Positions 9,066-18,455 of a stretch of DNA of 64,000 bases are shown in pieces. The stretch spans positions 1-64,000 of the forward strand of contig NZ_ATUR01000010.1 in NCBI RefSeq assembly GCF_000420305.1. The letters run 5' to 3'. The position numbers were made by a program, and so were the translations under genes. This stretch comes from Novosphingopyxis baekryungensis DSM 16222. Lineage in GTDB: Bacteria > Pseudomonadota > Alphaproteobacteria > Sphingomonadales > Sphingomonadaceae. The notes below the pieces were generated by a model. That model worked only from the letters and a program-made list of their open reading frames with translations, had not been told where the DNA came from and made no database searches. The number at the start of each line of letters is the position of its first letter. The first letter of the stretch is position 1.

Positions 9066-10252
9066 CCGATGCCCCCACGACAGATGCCCAGATGACGGAC
9101 GAAAACCGGACGCCGGAAGAATCAAGTGCCGCGAACAGGCCCGGCGATACGCAGCCAGGCGAACGCGACGATGCGCCTTTGAACGATGCGGAGGCGGACG
9201 GTCCGGCCAAGAAATCCCTGTTCAAGAAACCGGTCTTCTGGATTGTCCTGATCGTGCTGGTGGCGGCCATCGCCATCGGCGGAACGCTTTATTATCTGCA
9301 CAGCCGCCAGTTCGAGAGCACGGACGATGCCTTTGTCGATGCGCATATCGTGCGGCTGGCCGCGCAGGAGGCGGGCACGCTGACCAGCATTGCCGATCTG
9401 GACAATCGCCACGTCAAGGCGGGCACGCTGCTGGCGGTGATCGAGCCGACGGGGCAGGTCGACCGGCTGGACGAAGCGCAGGCCAATGTGGATCAGGCGC
9501 GCGAGCAATATCGCCAGCAACTGGCGCAGATCGACGCCGCGCAGGCCCAGCGGCAGCAGGCGCTGTCCGAGGCGCAGGTGCCCATCGCGGCGGCGCAAAA
9601 GGCCGCGCAGGATTTGCAACGCTACCAGAACCTGGCCCGGCTGGACCCCAACGCCGTGTCCGGTCAGCAGCTTGACGCCGCGCGCAAGGAAGCCCGGCAG
9701 ACCGCAGCGCAGGCCGCTGCCGCGCGCAGCCAGATCGATAGCGCTGCCGCCGCCGTCACCGTGGCGCGCAAGCAGGCGGACGTGGCGCAGGCCACCATTT
9801 CCGCACGGCAGGCGGCGGCCGCGGCCACCCAGACCAACATCAACAATCTGCGCCTGACCGCGCCGATCGCCGGTCAGGTGGTCAATCGGCAGGTGAATAT
9901 CGGCTCCTATGTCGCCCCCGGATCGCAGCTGATGGCAATCATCCCGGAAACCATGTGGATCACCGCCAATTTCAAGGAAACCCAGCTGGAACATATGCGG
10001 GTCGGCCAGCCGGTGGATATCTCCATCGATGCGTTTCCCGGCGTCGCGTTCAAGGGGCGGGTGGACAGTTTCCAGCAAGGCGCAGGGCAGGCCTTTGCCG
10101 TGCTGCCGCCGCAGAACGCCACGGGCAATTATGTGAAGGTGGTGCAGCGCGTGCCCGTGCGCATTACGTTTGATGTCAAGAACGGGCCGGATCCGCGCAA
10201 ATACCCCATCGGCCCCGGCATGTCGGCCATTCCCACCGTCAAGGTGCGATAG
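9062..10252 (+). CDS. EmrA/HlyD-family periplasmic adaptor of a multidrug efflux pump
   Basis: The 396-residue protein has a hydrophilic, acidic cytoplasmic tail of about 55 residues, one membrane helix (about 57-80), and a periplasmic adaptor domain. ESTDDAFVDAHIV and a lipoyl half-motif precede a long Gln/Ala-rich coiled coil (about 125-255). The second lipoyl half begins at LRLTAPIAGQVVNRQVNIG. This is the EmrA layout that links an inner-membrane pump to an outer-membrane channel. The start overlaps the TetR stop. The coiled-coil helps form the tunnel with the lipoprotein channel encoded two genes on. Confidence 0.9.
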   Translation: MTDAPTTDAQMTDENRTPEESSAANRPGDTQPGERDDAPLNDAEADGPAKKSLFKKPVFWIVLIVLVAAIAIGGTLYYLHSRQFESTDDAFVDAHIVRLAAQEAGTLTSIADLDNRHVKAGTLLAVIEPTGQVDRLDEAQANVDQAREQYRQQLAQIDAAQAQRQQALSEAQVPIAAAQKAAQDLQRYQNLARLDPNAVSGQQLDAARKEARQTAAQAAAARSQIDSAAAAVTVARKQADVAQATISARQAAAAATQTNINNLRLTAPIAGQVVNRQVNIGSYVAPGSQLMAIIPETMWITANFKETQLEHMRVGQPVDISIDAFPGVAFKGRVDSFQQGAGQAFAVLPPQNATGNYVKVVQRVPVRITFDVKNGPDPRKYPIGPGMSAIPTVKVR

Positions 10253-10255
10253 TCC

Positions 10256-11848
10256 ATGGCAAGCGCGGCCAGAATCGATGGCTGGACGCCGACGCGTTCG
10301 GCGGCGGGCCGATATAGTCCGTGGCTGATCGTGGCGATCATATCGCTGCCGACCTTCATGGAGGTGCTCGATACCTCCATCGCCAATGTCGCGCTCGATC
10401 ATATCGCGGGCAGCCTGTCGGTCTCCACCGATCAGGCGACCTGGGTGCTGACCAGCTATCTCGTGGCCAACGCCGTCATCATCCCGCTGTCCGGCTGGCT
10501 GAGCGATGCGATCGGCAGGAAACGCTATTTCCTGCTGTCGATCGCGCTGTTCACCTTTGCCTCGCTGCTGTGCGGAATATCTCCCAACCTCACGACGCTC
10601 GTGATCGCGCGGGTTTTGCAGGGGATCGGCGGCGGCGGTCTGGCGCCGGTGGAACAGTCGATCATCGCCGATACCTTCCCGCCGGAAAAGCGCGGCATGG
10701 CCTTTGCCGCCTTCGCCGTGGTCGTGGTCGTCGGCCCGGTGCTCGGCCCCACGCTGGGCGGTTATATTGTCGAATATGTCAGCTGGCACTGGGTGTTTCT
10801 CATCAACGTGCCGGTCGGGATCATTGCCGTCATCCTGGTCTTTATCTTCGTGCATGAGCCAGAGCAGGTGACGATCGACCGGCGCGCGCGCTTCAAGGAC
10901 GGTCTGCGGATCGATTATATCGGCGTGGCGCTGGTGTTCCTGGGCCTCGGCTTTCTGGAATACACCCTGGACAGCGGCTTGCGGGAGGACTGGTTCGCCA
11001 GCCCGCTGATCATCGCCACCGCGTCGATTGCCGCCGTCTCTCTCATCGCGCTGGTGGTGTGGGAACTCAATCATGACGATCCTGTGGTCAATCTGCGGCT
11101 GCTGAAGAACCGCAATTTCGCGGTCACGCTGCTGATGATGCTGGTGACCGGCATTATCCTGTTCAGCACGACGCAGCTGATCCCGCAATTGTTGCAGCAA
11201 GTGGTCGGCTATAGCGCGCTGGATGCCGGGCTGGCGCTCACTTTTGGCGGCTTTGCCACCCTGGCCGCTGTGCCCGTCGCCGGGCGGCTGAGCGACAAGG
11301 TGGATGTGCGCTGGCTGCTGTTTCCCGCGCTGCTCATGCAGGGCGTGGCGCTGTGGAACATGGCGCAGCTCAATGCCGATCTCGGCTTTTTCGATGCCGC
11401 GATCGCGCGCATGTTCCAGGCGGTGGCGCTGCCGTTCCTGTTCGTGCCGATCAACGCGGTGGCCTATGTTGGGCTCAAGCAGACGCAGACGGCGCAGGCC
11501 TCCAGCCTGCTCAATGTCTGCCGCAATCTGGGCGGGTCGATCGGCATTTCGATCACGCAGACCAAGTTCGCCCATTCGGTGCAATTCCACCAGTCCAACA
11601 TGGTCGCCAATCTCAATCCGCTCGATCCGAACTATAATGACTGGATGGACCAGGCCCGCGGCGCCGTCGCCGCGCAGGACCAGACCGCGCTGGCCATTCT
11701 CTATTCCCAGGTCCAGCGGCAGGCGGCGATGCTGAGCTTCATCGACGTGTTTCATTTCCTCATGATCATCGCGATCGTCGTTTCTCCGCTGGTCTTCCTG
11801 ATGCGATCGAAACGCCAGAGCGGGGCCCCGCAAGGAGCGGCACATTGA
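10256..11848 (+). CDS. EmrB-like DHA2-family MFS drug exporter
   Basis: The 530-residue, 14-helix transporter belongs to the DHA2 drug:proton antiporters. It has the start FMEVLDTSIANVALDHIAG, motif A as GWLSDAIGRKRYF, and motif C as VVVGPVLGPTLGGYI. The length fits EmrB. It begins three bases after the adaptor gene and its stop overlaps the start of the outer-membrane channel gene. Together the three proteins should span the envelope. Substrates are likely hydrophobic toxins but cannot be specified. Confidence 0.92.
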   Translation: MASAARIDGWTPTRSAAGRYSPWLIVAIISLPTFMEVLDTSIANVALDHIAGSLSVSTDQATWVLTSYLVANAVIIPLSGWLSDAIGRKRYFLLSIALFTFASLLCGISPNLTTLVIARVLQGIGGGGLAPVEQSIIADTFPPEKRGMAFAAFAVVVVVGPVLGPTLGGYIVEYVSWHWVFLINVPVGIIAVILVFIFVHEPEQVTIDRRARFKDGLRIDYIGVALVFLGLGFLEYTLDSGLREDWFASPLIIATASIAAVSLIALVVWELNHDDPVVNLRLLKNRNFAVTLLMMLVTGIILFSTTQLIPQLLQQVVGYSALDAGLALTFGGFATLAAVPVAGRLSDKVDVRWLLFPALLMQGVALWNMAQLNADLGFFDAAIARMFQAVALPFLFVPINAVAYVGLKQTQTAQASSLLNVCRNLGGSIGISITQTKFAHSVQFHQSNMVANLNPLDPNYNDWMDQARGAVAAQDQTALAILYSQVQRQAAMLSFIDVFHFLMIIAIVVSPLVFLMRSKRQSGAPQGAAH

Positions 11849-13389
11849 AAAACCTATCGAAATCGCTGCTGCTGGGCAGCCTGGCCCTGTCGGCCTGCAC
11901 CGTCGGCCCGGATTATGCACCGCCAGAAACCGCGCTGCCCCCGGCCTTTTCCGGCCCGGTCGACCCGTCGACGTCTGGCGAGCCGGTGGACCTGGCCGCA
12001 TGGTGGAAAGCCTATGACGATCCGCAGCTGTCCGCGCTGATCGACCGGGCGCTGGCCGACAGCCCGGATATTGCGATTGCCCTCTCCCGTGTGCGGCAGG
12101 CGCGCCTGCAGGAAGTCGCGGCGCGCACGCGCGGGCTGCCCTCGCTGTCCGCGCAGGCCGGCGTCAGCCATGTCGAGCTGAGCAAGAATGCCGGTCTGGC
12201 CAATCTGGCGCGGGCCTTTTCCGGCGGTGGTGGGGGCGGCGACGGCACCACGGGCGGCGGCGGCGTGGCCCCCAACGGGCTAGCGTTGCCGGGCACCGGG
12301 ATCACCACCTATTCGGCCGGTTTCGATGCAGGCTGGGAGCTGGACCTGTTCGGCGGCGCGCGGCGCGGCGTGGAGGGCGCGCAGGCCCGCAGCGAGGCGA
12401 TGGTCTGGAACGCCCGCGACGCCGCCGTGATGCTGGCCGGCGAAGTGGCGCAGGCCTATTTCGCGCTGCGCTTCGATGCGCAGCAACTGGCGGTGATCGA
12501 TGCAGAAATCGCGGCGCAGCAGCGCATCGTGGCGATTGCCGGGCATAATGCCGATGTTGGCCTGAGCCCGCGAATCGATGCCATCAATGCCCGCAGCGCG
12601 CTGAATGCCGCGCAGGCCAGAATGGCGCCGATCCGGGCCGATATGGTGGTGCGGCGCCATGCCATCGCCATCCTTCTGGGCCAGCAGCCAAGTGCGCTGG
12701 ACGAACAGCTGCAGTCCTTTGCCGCGCCGCTGGTGGCCGCCCCGGTGGTGCCGCCGGGCCTGCCGTCCGATCTGCTGCGCCGCCGCCCAGATATCCGCGC
12801 GGCGGAGCGCAATCTGGCCGCATCCAGCGCCGACATTGGCGTGGCGGTGGCGGACCTTTACCCCAAATTCAATCTGACCGGGATGGCGCAGCTGATCTCC
12901 ACCGCGCTCACCAGTCTGATCAGCGGGGACAGTCTGCAGCTGACCGGCAGCGCGCTCGGTCAGTTCCCGGTCTTCGATTTCGGGCGGAGCAAGGCTGCCA
13001 TCGGTCAGCGCGAGGCGGCGCGCGATGAGGCCTATCTGCAATATCGCAAGACCGTGCTCGGCGCGCTGCGTGATGTCGAGGACCCCCTGGCGCAGATCGA
13101 CGGGGAACGGCGGCGCAATGGCGCGCTGGCGCAGGCCGTTGCCGATGCCGATGCCAATGCTAAGGCCATGCAGGCGCGTTATGCCACAGGCTTTGTGGCC
13201 GAGGATGAAGCGCTGCGGGCGCAAGCTATGCTGCTGGCAGCGCAGGAGCAGCTCGCCGCCAGCGACGCGCAGCTGCGGCAATACAGCATCACGCTGTTCA
13301 AGGCGCTTGGTGGCGGCTGGGAAGGGATGGCGCCGCTGCCGGACCAGACCATGCAGGAACAAGGCGCGTCGGCTCAGACGGGATCGTAA
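11845..13389 (+). CDS. NodT-family outer-membrane efflux lipoprotein
   Basis: This 514-residue TolC-like channel has a lipoprotein signal (LALSAC, Cys18) followed by TVGPDYAPP, the standard start of RND/EmrAB outer-membrane factors. Two OEP repeats follow, with DLFGGARRGVEGAQAR and RRRPDIRAAERNLAA. Translation appears to start at TTG, which overlaps the stop of the exporter gene (TTGA); no better ATG exists before the signal peptide. An unusual glycine-rich stretch (about residues 128-145) sits in the first repeat, probably an exposed loop. It closes the efflux operon. Confidence 0.88.
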   Translation: MKNLSKSLLLGSLALSACTVGPDYAPPETALPPAFSGPVDPSTSGEPVDLAAWWKAYDDPQLSALIDRALADSPDIAIALSRVRQARLQEVAARTRGLPSLSAQAGVSHVELSKNAGLANLARAFSGGGGGGDGTTGGGGVAPNGLALPGTGITTYSAGFDAGWELDLFGGARRGVEGAQARSEAMVWNARDAAVMLAGEVAQAYFALRFDAQQLAVIDAEIAAQQRIVAIAGHNADVGLSPRIDAINARSALNAAQARMAPIRADMVVRRHAIAILLGQQPSALDEQLQSFAAPLVAAPVVPPGLPSDLLRRRPDIRAAERNLAASSADIGVAVADLYPKFNLTGMAQLISTALTSLISGDSLQLTGSALGQFPVFDFGRSKAAIGQREAARDEAYLQYRKTVLGALRDVEDPLAQIDGERRRNGALAQAVADADANAKAMQARYATGFVAEDEALRAQAMLLAAQEQLAASDAQLRQYSITLFKALGGGWEGMAPLPDQTMQEQGASAQTGS

Positions 13390-13440
13390 AGCGATGCGAC
13401 CATCGATCCACTGCGCGGAGCATGATGTCGCTATCGAAAA

Positions 13441-13517
13441 TGGTCGGGACGATAGGATTCGAACCTACGACCCCCACACCCCCAGTGTGATGCGCTACCA
13501 GACTGCGCTACGTCCCG
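13441..13517 (-). tRNA. tRNA-Pro (GGG anticodon)
   Basis: On the minus strand a complete cloverleaf is readable. The acceptor is CGGGACG/CGTCCCG, the anticodon loop CTGGGGG has GGG in the centre, the T arm contains GGTTCGAATCC, and CCA is encoded (13441-13443). It converges on the efflux operon from the opposite strand. Confidence 0.95.
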
Positions 13518-13739
13518 ACCGAGCGGCGGCCTATATGCCGGGCGGCGGGGGAGTGCAAGGGGCCAGGCCAAGGAATATCCATGGCGCGGGCTATTGGCGC
13601 GACGGACGGGATGCGCATCGCCGTTGCGCAGGCGCGCGAGGGGTGATAATCGCCCGCCCACTTCCGTAGCCGGTTCCCATGCCGGGCTGCGCAGCCAATG
13701 GGGCTGCCTGCGATACCATATTTCCTTGAGGGAACATCG

Positions 13740-14069
13740 ATGACGTCCATGCTTATCCACGCCCAGGCTGCCGGTGGCGGCGCCGGTGCCATCATGCAGA
13801 TCCTGCCACTGGTTCTGATCTTTATCGTATTCTACTGGTTTCTGATCCGTCCCCAGCAAAAGCGCGCCAAGGAGCATGCCGCCAAGGTGGCCGCCGTGGT
13901 GCGCGGCGATGATGTGGTGACCGGCGGCGGCCTGATGGGCAAGGTGGTCAAGGTGACCGACGATTATGCCGATGTGGAACTGGCCAAGGGCGTCGTCGTG
14001 CGCGCGGTCAAGACCACGCTGGCCGATGTCGTGCCCAAGAACGGTGCCAAGAGCCCGGCGAACGACTGA
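13740..14069 (+). CDS. yajC: Preprotein translocase subunit YajC
   Basis: The 109-residue protein has one membrane helix (LPLVLIFIVFYWFLI) followed by RPQQKRAKEHAAKV and a small basic cytoplasmic domain, the full YajC pattern. It associates with SecDF at the Sec translocon. The ATG at 13740 follows GAGGGAAC; a longer frame from 13698 has no ribosome site. secD and secF follow, but a hairpin with T residues lies between yajC and secD. Confidence 0.92.
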   Translation: MTSMLIHAQAAGGGAGAIMQILPLVLIFIVFYWFLIRPQQKRAKEHAAKVAAVVRGDDVVTGGGLMGKVVKVTDDYADVELAKGVVVRAVKTTLADVVPKNGAKSPAND

Positions 14070-14088
14070 GCCTTCACGGCACATCCGG

Positions 14089-14113
14089 TGCCGGCGATCA
14101 TGCCGGCATTTTT
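14089..14113 (+). terminator. Hairpin with T-run between yajC and secD
   Basis: TGCCGGC (14089-14095) pairs with GCCGGCA (14102-14108), and five T residues follow. It looks like an intrinsic terminator in the middle of an otherwise conserved operon. It may reduce read-through into secDF rather than end transcription fully. Confidence 0.6.
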
Positions 14114-14153
14114 CTCATTTCAGCGTCCATGCTGACGGGACCAGACCAGAACG

Positions 14154-15743
14154 ATGCTCGATTTTACCCAACCCCGGCGGATATTCCTTACGCTGCTGCT
14201 GATTGTCGGCGTGGTGCTGGCGCTGCCAAGCCTGCTGCCGTCCAAATTCGTCGCCTCGCTGCCGGATTTCGTGCCCAAGCAGACCATCAATCTGGGTCTC
14301 GATCTGGCCGGTGGCAGCCACATCCTGCTGGAAGCCGATCCGGTGCAGGTGCGTGAGCAGCAGCTGGAGAAGATGGAAGAGAATGTCCGTGCGTCGCTGC
14401 GCGATGCCGATGGCGTGGATTATGGCGAGATTTCCCGCACCGGCGGGCGGCTGAGCTTTACCGTGGCCGATCAGAGCCAGGTCGATGCGGCGCGCGAGGC
14501 GGTGCAGGGGCTGACCACCGGCGCCGGGCTGACCGGGCAGCGGGACTGGACCATTCGCGTGGTCGACGGCACGCGCTTTCAGATGACTCCGTCCGAAGCG
14601 GGCATTGCGCGCAATCTGGACGATGCGATGGCCACCGCCACCGACGTGATCCGCCGCCGTATCGACGAGCTGGGCACGCGCGAGCCGACCATTATCCGGC
14701 AGGGCGAGGACCGTATCGTGGTGCAGGTGCCGGGCCTGGACAATCCGCAGGCGCTGAAGGAACTGCTCGGCCAGACGGCCAAGCTGGACTTCAAGATGGT
14801 GGATTATGAAAATCCGCCGGAAGACACGCAGGCAGGCCGGGCGCGCATCGGATCGCAGGTCTTCCCGATGGACGATGGCACCGGCAATATCGCGGTGCGC
14901 CGTCTGGGCGGCATCAGCGGCGATAGCCTGACCGGCGCGCAGCAAAGCTACGACCAGGACAATCGCCCCGTGGTCACCATCCAGTTCGATACGCCGGGCG
15001 GCAAGCGCTTTGCCAAGCTGACGCAGGACAATGTGCAGAAGCAGTTCGCCATCATTCTGGACGACAAGGTGCTGAGCGCGCCGGTGATCCAGGAACCGAT
15101 CCTGGGCGGCAGCTCGCAGATTTCGGGCAATTTCACGGTCGATACGGCCAACAATCTGGCCATCGCGCTGCGCTCCGGCGCGCTACCCATCGATCTGAAG
15201 ATCGTGGAAGAGCGCACCGTCGGGCCGGATCTCGGCGCCGACTCGATCCGCTCGGGTGGCATTGCCGCCGCGGTCGCGACCTTTGCCGTGCTGGCCTTCA
15301 TGGCGCTGACCTATGGCCGCTTCGGCCTTTATGCCAACGCCGCGCTGATCATCAACCTGCTGCTGATCCTGGGAATCATGAGCCTGTTCGGCGCCACATT
15401 GACGCTGCCGGGCATTGCGGGCTTCGTGCTCACCGTGGGCTCGGCGGTCGATGCCAATGTGCTGATCAATGAGCGTATACGCGAGGAGCAGCGACGGGGC
15501 CGGCGGGTGATCCAGTCGATCGAGGTGGGCTATAAGGAAGCCAGCCGCGCCATTTTCGACGCGAACCTGACCAACGTCATCGCCGCCGTACTGCTGTTCT
15601 TGTTCGGCAGCGGGCCGATCCGCGGCTTTGCCGTGGTGCTCGTGATCGGCATCATCACATCGGTGTTCACCGCCGTTACCATCACCCGCATGTGGGTGGC
15701 CGGCTGGGTGCGGCGCAACCGCCCCACCGAACTGCATATTTGA
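14154..15743 (+). CDS. secD: Protein translocase subunit SecD
   Basis: The 529-residue inner-membrane protein uses the proton gradient to help pull proteins across during Sec export. Six membrane helices are visible: one near residues 8-27, then five after the large periplasmic P1 domain. NLGLDLAGGSHILLEAD and DFKMVDYE belong to the periplasmic part. GSAVDANVLINERIREE is the conserved SecD motif in helix 4. secF follows after 13 bases. The length is near the short end of the family but complete. Confidence 0.95.
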   Translation: MLDFTQPRRIFLTLLLIVGVVLALPSLLPSKFVASLPDFVPKQTINLGLDLAGGSHILLEADPVQVREQQLEKMEENVRASLRDADGVDYGEISRTGGRLSFTVADQSQVDAAREAVQGLTTGAGLTGQRDWTIRVVDGTRFQMTPSEAGIARNLDDAMATATDVIRRRIDELGTREPTIIRQGEDRIVVQVPGLDNPQALKELLGQTAKLDFKMVDYENPPEDTQAGRARIGSQVFPMDDGTGNIAVRRLGGISGDSLTGAQQSYDQDNRPVVTIQFDTPGGKRFAKLTQDNVQKQFAIILDDKVLSAPVIQEPILGGSSQISGNFTVDTANNLAIALRSGALPIDLKIVEERTVGPDLGADSIRSGGIAAAVATFAVLAFMALTYGRFGLYANAALIINLLLILGIMSLFGATLTLPGIAGFVLTVGSAVDANVLINERIREEQRRGRRVIQSIEVGYKEASRAIFDANLTNVIAAVLLFLFGSGPIRGFAVVLVIGIITSVFTAVTITRMWVAGWVRRNRPTELHI

Positions 15744-15756
15744 GGAGGCGGGTCTT

Positions 15757-16737
15757 ATGAAACTGCTCAAGCTCGTTCCCGACAACACCAATATCGATTT
15801 CATGAAGTGGCGGAAGCCCGCCGTGGGTCTGTCCGTGCTGCTGATGATCCTGTCCATCGTTCTGGTCGCCACGCGCGGCCTGAACTTCGGCGTGGATTTC
15901 GTCGGCGGCCAGATGATCCGCGTGACCTTTGTGGACAGCCAGGAAGCGCCGGTATCCGAATTGCGCGATTCGGTCGGCGCGCTGGGCTATGGTTCGCCAA
16001 CCATCCAGCGGTTCGGCCAGCCCAATGAGGTGTCGATCCGCATGCGCCTGCCCAAGGAAGCCGAGGGCGAAACCGGCGCGGCCGCGGCGATGACCAAGTC
16101 CATCGTCAGCTCCATTCAGGCCGAATATCCCAAGGCCCGCGTCGATGGCGTGGACAGCGTGTCCGGCAAGGTATCGGACGAGCTGTTCCAGAAGGGCACC
16201 ATCGCGCTGCTGGCGGCCATGGTGGCGATCGCCATCTACATCTGGGTGCGGTTCGAATGGCAGTTCGGCGTGGGAGCGCTCGCCGCGCTGTTCCACGACG
16301 TGACGCTGACCTTCGGCTTCTTCGCGCTGACGCAGCTGGAGTTCGATCTCAACATCATCGCCGCGCTGCTGACCATCATCGGCTATTCGCTGAACGATAC
16401 CATCGTGGTTTATGACCGTATCCGCGAGAATCTGAAGAAATATCGCAAGATGGAAATCGGCCAGTTGCTCAATCTGTCGGTCAACGAAACGCTGTCGCGC
16501 ACCGTGATGACCAGCTTGACCATGGTGATCGTGCTGGTGGCCATGCTCTTGCTGGGGCCGGACACCATCTTCGGTTTCACTGCGGCGATGACGCTGGGCA
16601 TCGTGGTCGGCACCTATAGCTCCATCTATTGGGGCGCGCCGATCCTGGTCTGGCTGAAGGTTGGCCCGGACAGCTTCGTGCCGCTGGACGCCAAGCCCGG
16701 TGCGCCGGGCAAGGACCGCGAAGGCTATACCAGCTAG
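15757..16737 (+). CDS. secF: Protein translocase subunit SecF
   Basis: The 326-residue partner of SecD has the N-terminal helix, a smaller periplasmic domain (GLNFGVDFVGGQMIRVTF) and five further helices. The hallmark GYSLNDTIVVYDRIREN is present. A good ribosome site, GGAGGCGGG, precedes the ATG. An Mth938-like gene begins three bases after its stop. Confidence 0.95.
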   Translation: MKLLKLVPDNTNIDFMKWRKPAVGLSVLLMILSIVLVATRGLNFGVDFVGGQMIRVTFVDSQEAPVSELRDSVGALGYGSPTIQRFGQPNEVSIRMRLPKEAEGETGAAAAMTKSIVSSIQAEYPKARVDGVDSVSGKVSDELFQKGTIALLAAMVAIAIYIWVRFEWQFGVGALAALFHDVTLTFGFFALTQLEFDLNIIAALLTIIGYSLNDTIVVYDRIRENLKKYRKMEIGQLLNLSVNETLSRTVMTSLTMVIVLVAMLLLGPDTIFGFTAAMTLGIVVGTYSSIYWGAPILVWLKVGPDSFVPLDAKPGAPGKDREGYTS

Positions 16738-16740
16738 ACC

Positions 16741-17133
16741 ATGGTCAAGCTTACCCGCGAGGAAGGCGAGGGGCCCCAGATCACCGGCTTTGCCGGCACC
16801 GGCTTCAAGGTGCGTGACGTGGTGTTCCCCAACGGGATCATCCTGACGCAGACCGAGGCGCATGACTGGTCCCCGCCGCCGATCGCCGCGCTGACCGCGT
16901 CCGACTTCACGGTCGCGGACGGCGTGGACGCGCTGGCCAGCCATCCGCTGCCGGAATTCCTGTTGCTGGGCACCGGCGACGCGCTGGTGCAGCCGCCCGC
17001 ACGGTTCCGGCGGGAGATCGAGGCGCTGGGCATCGGTATCGAGGCGATGGACAGCCGCGCCGCGGCCCGCACGCTGGCGGTGCTGCGCGCCGAGGAACGC
17101 TGGATCGTCGCTGCGCTCTATCCGCTCGGCTGA
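16741..17133 (+). CDS. Mth938-like domain protein (DUF498/NDUFAF3-type)
   Basis: The 130-residue protein matches the Mth938-like fold family: HDWSPPPIAALTASDF, then PEFLLLGTGDALVQPP, then GIGIEAMDSRAAARTLAVL. The eukaryotic relative NDUFAF3 helps assemble respiratory complex I; the bacterial role is not settled. It begins three bases after secF, an arrangement found repeatedly in alphaproteobacteria. It is probably cytoplasmic, with no signal peptide or membrane helix. Confidence 0.85.
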   Translation: MVKLTREEGEGPQITGFAGTGFKVRDVVFPNGIILTQTEAHDWSPPPIAALTASDFTVADGVDALASHPLPEFLLLGTGDALVQPPARFRREIEALGIGIEAMDSRAAARTLAVLRAEERWIVAALYPLG

Positions 17134-17183
17134 CCGCCTGGACAGGCGCCCGCGCAGGCCGGTGCACGGGGGCAGGTCCGCGC

Positions 17184-18368
17184 CTAGCGCGGCCTGTAAC
17201 CGTCCAGCGTCCGGCGGAAGAAGGCTTCCAGTTCCTGCCCGTTGCGCGCCCAGCTGAACCGCTCCACCGCCGCCCGCACATCGGCCCGCGCCGGCTGCAT
17301 CGCCAGAATGTCGCGCACCGCGCCCGCAATGGCGGCGTGGTCCTGCGGCACCACCCGGCCCGCCGCATCGCTGGTCACCAGCTCGCGCGCGCCGCCAGCC
17401 TCGCTGATCACCACTGGCGTGCCGCAGGCCAGCGCTTCCACCCAGGCATTGGCCAGCCCCTCGCTGTCCGAGGGGGACACCAGCACATCGACGCAGGAGA
17501 GCCATTGCGGCAGATCGTCATGCGCCACCGCGCCGACGAACCGCACGCGATTGGCCACGCCGCTGCCTTGTGCCAAGTCTCGGAACGTCGCCTCCCGCTC
17601 CCCCTTGCCGATCAACAGGAGCGTGACGCCGGGAAGGTCCGCCAGCGCCGCGATCACCAGATCCTGCCTTTTGCGCGCAATCAACGCGCCCACTGTGGCG
17701 ATGACCGGACCCTCCAGCCCTAATTGGCGTCGCAGCGCGCTGCTGTCGACGGGCCGGAAGCGCGCTTGATCGCAGCCGGTATAGTGCACCGCAATCCGGT
17801 CCGCTTCCATGCCTAGGGCGGCCATATCGTCCTTCAGCGCGCCACACACCGCCAGCATGCCCGCCGCGTCGCGCGCCGCCATGCGCACCGCTGCGCCAGA
17901 TCCCTTCCGCGTGCCCCAGTAATGCACGTCCGCCCCGCGCGCCTTGACGGTGTAGGGCAGGCCCAGTTCGGCGGCGATCAGCCGCGCGGCGGGGCCGTCC
18001 GGATAAAAGAATTCGGCATCGATCAGATCGAAGGGCCGTTCGGCATGCAGCCGCCGGACCAAGGGCAGGGCGGCGCGCGCGATGGCGGCAGGGTTGCGAT
18101 CCGGCAGGCCGGGCAGCAGCGTGAAGCGTGGCCGATGGACCGTCAGTCCGTCCCATCGATCCTGCCGCTTCAACATCCGCAGATCGCGATAGCGCGGATG
18201 GGGGGAAAGCGGGAAGGGCGGCAGGCCGATCGGATTGATCACCGTCACCCGCACGCCGTCCCGCGCCGCCAGCGCCGCCGTCTGCCGCGCGACGAACACG
18301 CCGAAATTGGGCGCGGCGCTATTGGGGAACAGCGTGGCGAGGGTCAGGATGTTGAGGGGCGGGATCAT
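17184..18368 (-). CDS. GT4-family glycosyltransferase
   Basis: The 394-residue protein is a GT-B glycosyltransferase of family 4. The N-terminal half has FPNSAAPNFGVFVARQTAAL. The C-terminal nucleotide-sugar site shows SPSDSEGLANAWVEALACGTPVV, with the EX7E glutamates. I set the start at the ATG at 18368; upstream in-frame codons extend into non-conserved sequence. It stands alone next to a regulator, so its acceptor is unknown; a cell-surface polysaccharide is likely. It converges on the secDF operon. Confidence 0.85.
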   Translation of the reverse strand: MIPPLNILTLATLFPNSAAPNFGVFVARQTAALAARDGVRVTVINPIGLPPFPLSPHPRYRDLRMLKRQDRWDGLTVHRPRFTLLPGLPDRNPAAIARAALPLVRRLHAERPFDLIDAEFFYPDGPAARLIAAELGLPYTVKARGADVHYWGTRKGSGAAVRMAARDAAGMLAVCGALKDDMAALGMEADRIAVHYTGCDQARFRPVDSSALRRQLGLEGPVIATVGALIARKRQDLVIAALADLPGVTLLLIGKGEREATFRDLAQGSGVANRVRFVGAVAHDDLPQWLSCVDVLVSPSDSEGLANAWVEALACGTPVVISEAGGARELVTSDAAGRVVPQDHAAIAGAVRDILAMQPARADVRAAVERFSWARNGQELEAFFRRTLDGYRPR

Positions 18369-18455
18369 GGGCGTCGCGCTGCCATCAAAGCCGGCGATAG
18401 GGCGCGGTGCCGAAGGCACGGCGGCCATCCGGCGCAGACGCAACGCAGCTTTGGG

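Noticed and set aside
9122-12001. Very long minus-strand open frame opposite the efflux operon
   Set aside because: It is antisense to three well-supported genes with clear motifs and its translation is low-complexity His/Arg/Gln-rich, a typical mirror frame in high-GC DNA.
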